Source: Bacteroidales bacterium
GTDB lineage: Bacteria; Bacteroidota; Bacteroidia; Bacteroidales; Muribaculaceae
Direction: 5' to 3'
DNA length: 42,250 bases
Assembly: GCA_004557825.1 (NCBI GenBank)
Contig: SFFL01000020.1
Span: 1-42,250 of the forward strand
Part shown: piece by piece, positions 40,605 through 42,250 of the stretch
How positions within the stretch are numbered: the stretch's first letter is position 1
How the letters are laid out: every line of letters begins with the position of its first letter
The notes under the pieces: generated by a model
The model's input: only the letters and a program-made list of their open reading frames with translations
Database searches by the model: none
Told to the model about the DNA's origin: nothing
Program-made: the position numbers and the translations under genes

Positions 40605-41843
40605 ATGAACCGAAAGGATTTTGAGATAATGGCGCCCGTAGGCTCTTACGAGAGTCTGCGGGCTGCCATAAACGCCGGAGCCGACGCCGTGTACTTCGGC
40701 GTGGAAGGCCTGAATATGCGTGCCCGTTCCAGCGTGAACTTCACCCTCGACGACCTCCGCCGCATTGCCTCGATCTGCGACGAACACGGTGTGAAATCCT
40801 ACCTCACCGTCAACACCATCATCTACGACGAGGATATGGCCAAGATGCGCGCCATCATCGACGCCGTGTCCACCTCCGGCATCTCCGCCATCATCGCCTC
40901 GGATATGGCCGCAATCCTCTATGCCCGCAGCCGCGATGTGGAGGTGCACATCTCCACGCAACTCAGTGTGAGCAACACCGCCACACTCCGCTACTATGCG
41001 CAGTATGCCGATGTGGTGGTGCTCGCCCGCGAACTCAACCTCGACCAGGTGTCGGCCATCCATCAGGCCATAATCGACGAAGATATCCGCGGCCCTCACG
41101 GCCAGTTGGTGAGAATCGAAATGTTCTGCCACGGCGCCCTCTGTATGGCCGTTTCCGGCAAATGCTATCTCTCGCTCCACGAGATGAACTCCTCGGCCAA
41201 CCGAGGCGCCTGCACCCAGATCTGCCGCCGAGGCTACACCGTCACCGACCGCGAGACCGGCGACCAGCTCGATATCGAGAACAAATATATTATGTCGCCC
41301 AAAGACCTACGCACCATCCATTTCCTCAACAAGATGGTCGACGCCGGTGTGCGGGTATTCAAAATCGAAGGACGTGCCCGCGGCCCCGAGTATGTCGACC
41401 TGGTGGTACGCTCCTACTCCGAAGCCCTGCAGGCTCTCTGCGACGGCACATACACCCCCGAGCGCATCGCCGCCTGGGAAGAACAGCTGCAGAAGGTATT
41501 CAACCGAGGCTTCTGGAACGGCTACTACCTGGGCCAGCGCCTGGGCGAATGGTCAAGCAAATACGGCTCATCCGCCACCCGCGTGAAAGAATACCGCGCG
41601 AAAGGCGTGCGCTACTTCTCGCGCCTGGGCGTGGCAGAATTCAAGATGGAAAGCGGCGAACTGCACCGCGGCGACGAAGTGGTAATCACCGGCCCCACCA
41701 CCGGTGTGCTCATCCTCACCCTCGACGAAATCCGTGTCGACCTCAAACCAGTCGATACCGTCCGCAAGGGCGAAAGCTTCTCCATCGCCGTCCCCTCCAA
41801 AATCCGCCCCTCCGACAAGCTCTACTTCTGGCGCCCCCTTTAA
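40605..41843 (+). CDS. trhP: U32-family protein, TrhP/RlhA-like RNA hydroxylation factor
   Basis: A 412-residue member of the U32 peptidase-like family. Characterised members (TrhP/YegQ, RlhA) are iron-sulfur proteins that use prephenate to hydroxylate tRNA U34 or 23S rRNA; protease activity is doubtful. The U32 signature is EMFCHGALCMAVSGKCYLS (about residues 172-190). Further cysteines in GACTQICRR complete a plausible 4Fe-4S set. The N-terminal TIM-barrel-like part opens IMAPVGSYESLRAAINAGAD, VYFGVEG. A C-terminal beta domain spans about 325-412. The ATG at 40605 is 50 nt after the nuclease stop. TrhP is the likeliest member given the length; RlhA is the alternative. Confidence 0.8.
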   Translation: MNRKDFEIMAPVGSYESLRAAINAGADAVYFGVEGLNMRARSSVNFTLDDLRRIASICDEHGVKSYLTVNTIIYDEDMAKMRAIIDAVSTSGISAIIASDMAAILYARSRDVEVHISTQLSVSNTATLRYYAQYADVVVLARELNLDQVSAIHQAIIDEDIRGPHGQLVRIEMFCHGALCMAVSGKCYLSLHEMNSSANRGACTQICRRGYTVTDRETGDQLDIENKYIMSPKDLRTIHFLNKMVDAGVRVFKIEGRARGPEYVDLVVRSYSEALQALCDGTYTPERIAAWEEQLQKVFNRGFWNGYYLGQRLGEWSSKYGSSATRVKEYRAKGVRYFSRLGVAEFKMESGELHRGDEVVITGPTTGVLILTLDEIRVDLKPVDTVRKGESFSIAVPSKIRPSDKLYFWRPL

Positions 41844-41845
41844 TT

Positions 41846-41875
41846 GTAGGGGCGCGATATATCGAGCGCCCCTAC
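41846..41875 (+). repeat. Palindrome directly after the U32 gene
   Basis: GTAGGGGCGC (41846-41855) pairs perfectly with GCGCCCCTAC (41866-41875); the loop contains the small palindrome CGATATATCG (41855-41864). It starts 3 nt after the stop codon. Its opening TTGTAGGGGCGC resembles the TGTAGGGACGC of the three larger elements, but inner sequence and size differ. No T-run follows. The remaining spacer to 42066 holds a small CCTGTGCT duplication (41896-41911) and a -7-like TAACTTTA at 42032-42039. Confidence 0.75.
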
Positions 41876-42066
41876 TGTCTGGCGCCGCGAAGCCTCCTGT
41901 GCTCCTGTGCTCCTGTCTTTTCATATTTCTGCACTCCTGTCTTTGAGCCAAAGGAGCTGCCTTCTCGATAGACAATCAATAGATTTCCTATCATAAAAGC
42001 GCACAAAAAGTAAAAATCGCAGAATTTTTGCTAACTTTACAGCCGATTTCCCTAACATATCTCACG

Positions 42067-42250
42067 ATGGCACATCATCTGAGAGCGTCGGCAATCGCGC
42101 TGCTCATTACTGCCGCTCTCCCTACCGTTTCCATCCTCTCCTCCTGCTCCCGTGCGCCCCGTCAGCACGGGGAAAATACTGACGCGCCTGCCGCAAGCAC
42201 CACCGCAAATAGCGATGCAAATGCCGATGCAAGCACCACAAGCGGAGCCT
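42067..42250 (+). CDS. Start of a lipoprotein, cut by the window end
   Basis: Sixty-one codons are open to the end. The signal peptide MAHHLRASAIALLITAALP leads to the lipobox LSSC, so the mature protein would be lipidated at C27. A Thr/Ala/Ser/Asn-rich linker (NSDANADAST) follows. No functional domain is reached. The function is unknown. Confidence 0.7.
   Translation, partial: MAHHLRASAIALLITAALPTVSILSSCSRAPRQHGENTDAPAASTTANSDANADASTTSGA

Noticed and set aside
40605..41843. Collagenase-type protease function for the U32 protein
   Set aside because: The cysteine set and current knowledge of TrhP/RlhA favour an iron-sulfur RNA-hydroxylation protein over a protease.

Overview
The window is a 42 kb stretch of a Bacteroidales chromosome. 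Evidence: Bacteroidetes-type promoters (TTTG, 19-21 nt, TAnnTTTG) stand in front of many genes. The window carries PorX and PorW/SprE homologues of type IX secretion (T9SS), a secreted nuclease with a T9SS-like tail, a DUF3256 protein and a Bacteroidetes-type malate dehydrogenase. Gene style and the fairly high GC content would suit a Muribaculaceae-like gut species, but that is a guess. No rRNA operon, phage, intact insertion sequence, CRISPR array or classic defence system was seen.

Layout. 1-3.47 kb (+): the end of a surface-polysaccharide locus (deacetylase, ExoA-like glycosyltransferase, then a sugar-phosphate transferase and a sugar aminotransferase, both broken by internal frameshifting deletions). 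3.47-3.86 kb: three strong hairpins and a double promoter. 3.86-10.0 kb (+): nitrogen assimilation pair amt-gltB without glnK or gltD, followed by an orphan C-terminal hydrolase scrap. 10.1-10.2 kb (-): tRNA-Lys(CTT). 10.5-20.15 kb (-): a co-directional run read as response regulator, histidine kinase, porW, porX, tsaE, birA and a broken acyltransferase. 20.3-20.4 kb (+): a candidate free-standing small RNA. 20.6-21.7 kb (-): apbE. 21.8-27.7 kb (+): DJ-1 protein, DEAD-box helicase, DUF3256 protein, xseA-xseB and a second histidine kinase. 28.0-28.6 kb (-): ECF sigma factor. 29.0-29.7 kb (+): a small protein and an antitoxin with a truncated toxin. 29.7-34.0 kb (-): PAP2 phosphatase, LtaS-like sulfatase and prfB. 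34.1-36.5 kb (+): GH3 beta-glucosidase. 36.7-37.7 kb (-): mdh. 38.1-42.25 kb (+): secreted endonuclease I, a U32-family tRNA-hydroxylation protein and the start of a lipoprotein.

How the genes fit together. Most of the window is housekeeping. The one functional thread is surface export: porW and porX lie in one run with a two-component pair, and 18-23 kb away is a nuclease ending in a sorting-tail-like domain that such a system would export.

The most unusual features are not genes. (1) A palindromic element of about 105 bp occurs three times, each time 45-84 nt behind the stop codon of a minus-strand gene; its arms are conserved and its loop has drifted. (2) Four genes each lack an internal block, with the flanking homology preserved on both sides; this is either real gene decay or an assembly fault. 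(3) Short tandem repeats of several periods (9, 20, 23, 24, 25, 34 bp) lie between and inside genes. I found no convincing new defence or biosynthetic system.
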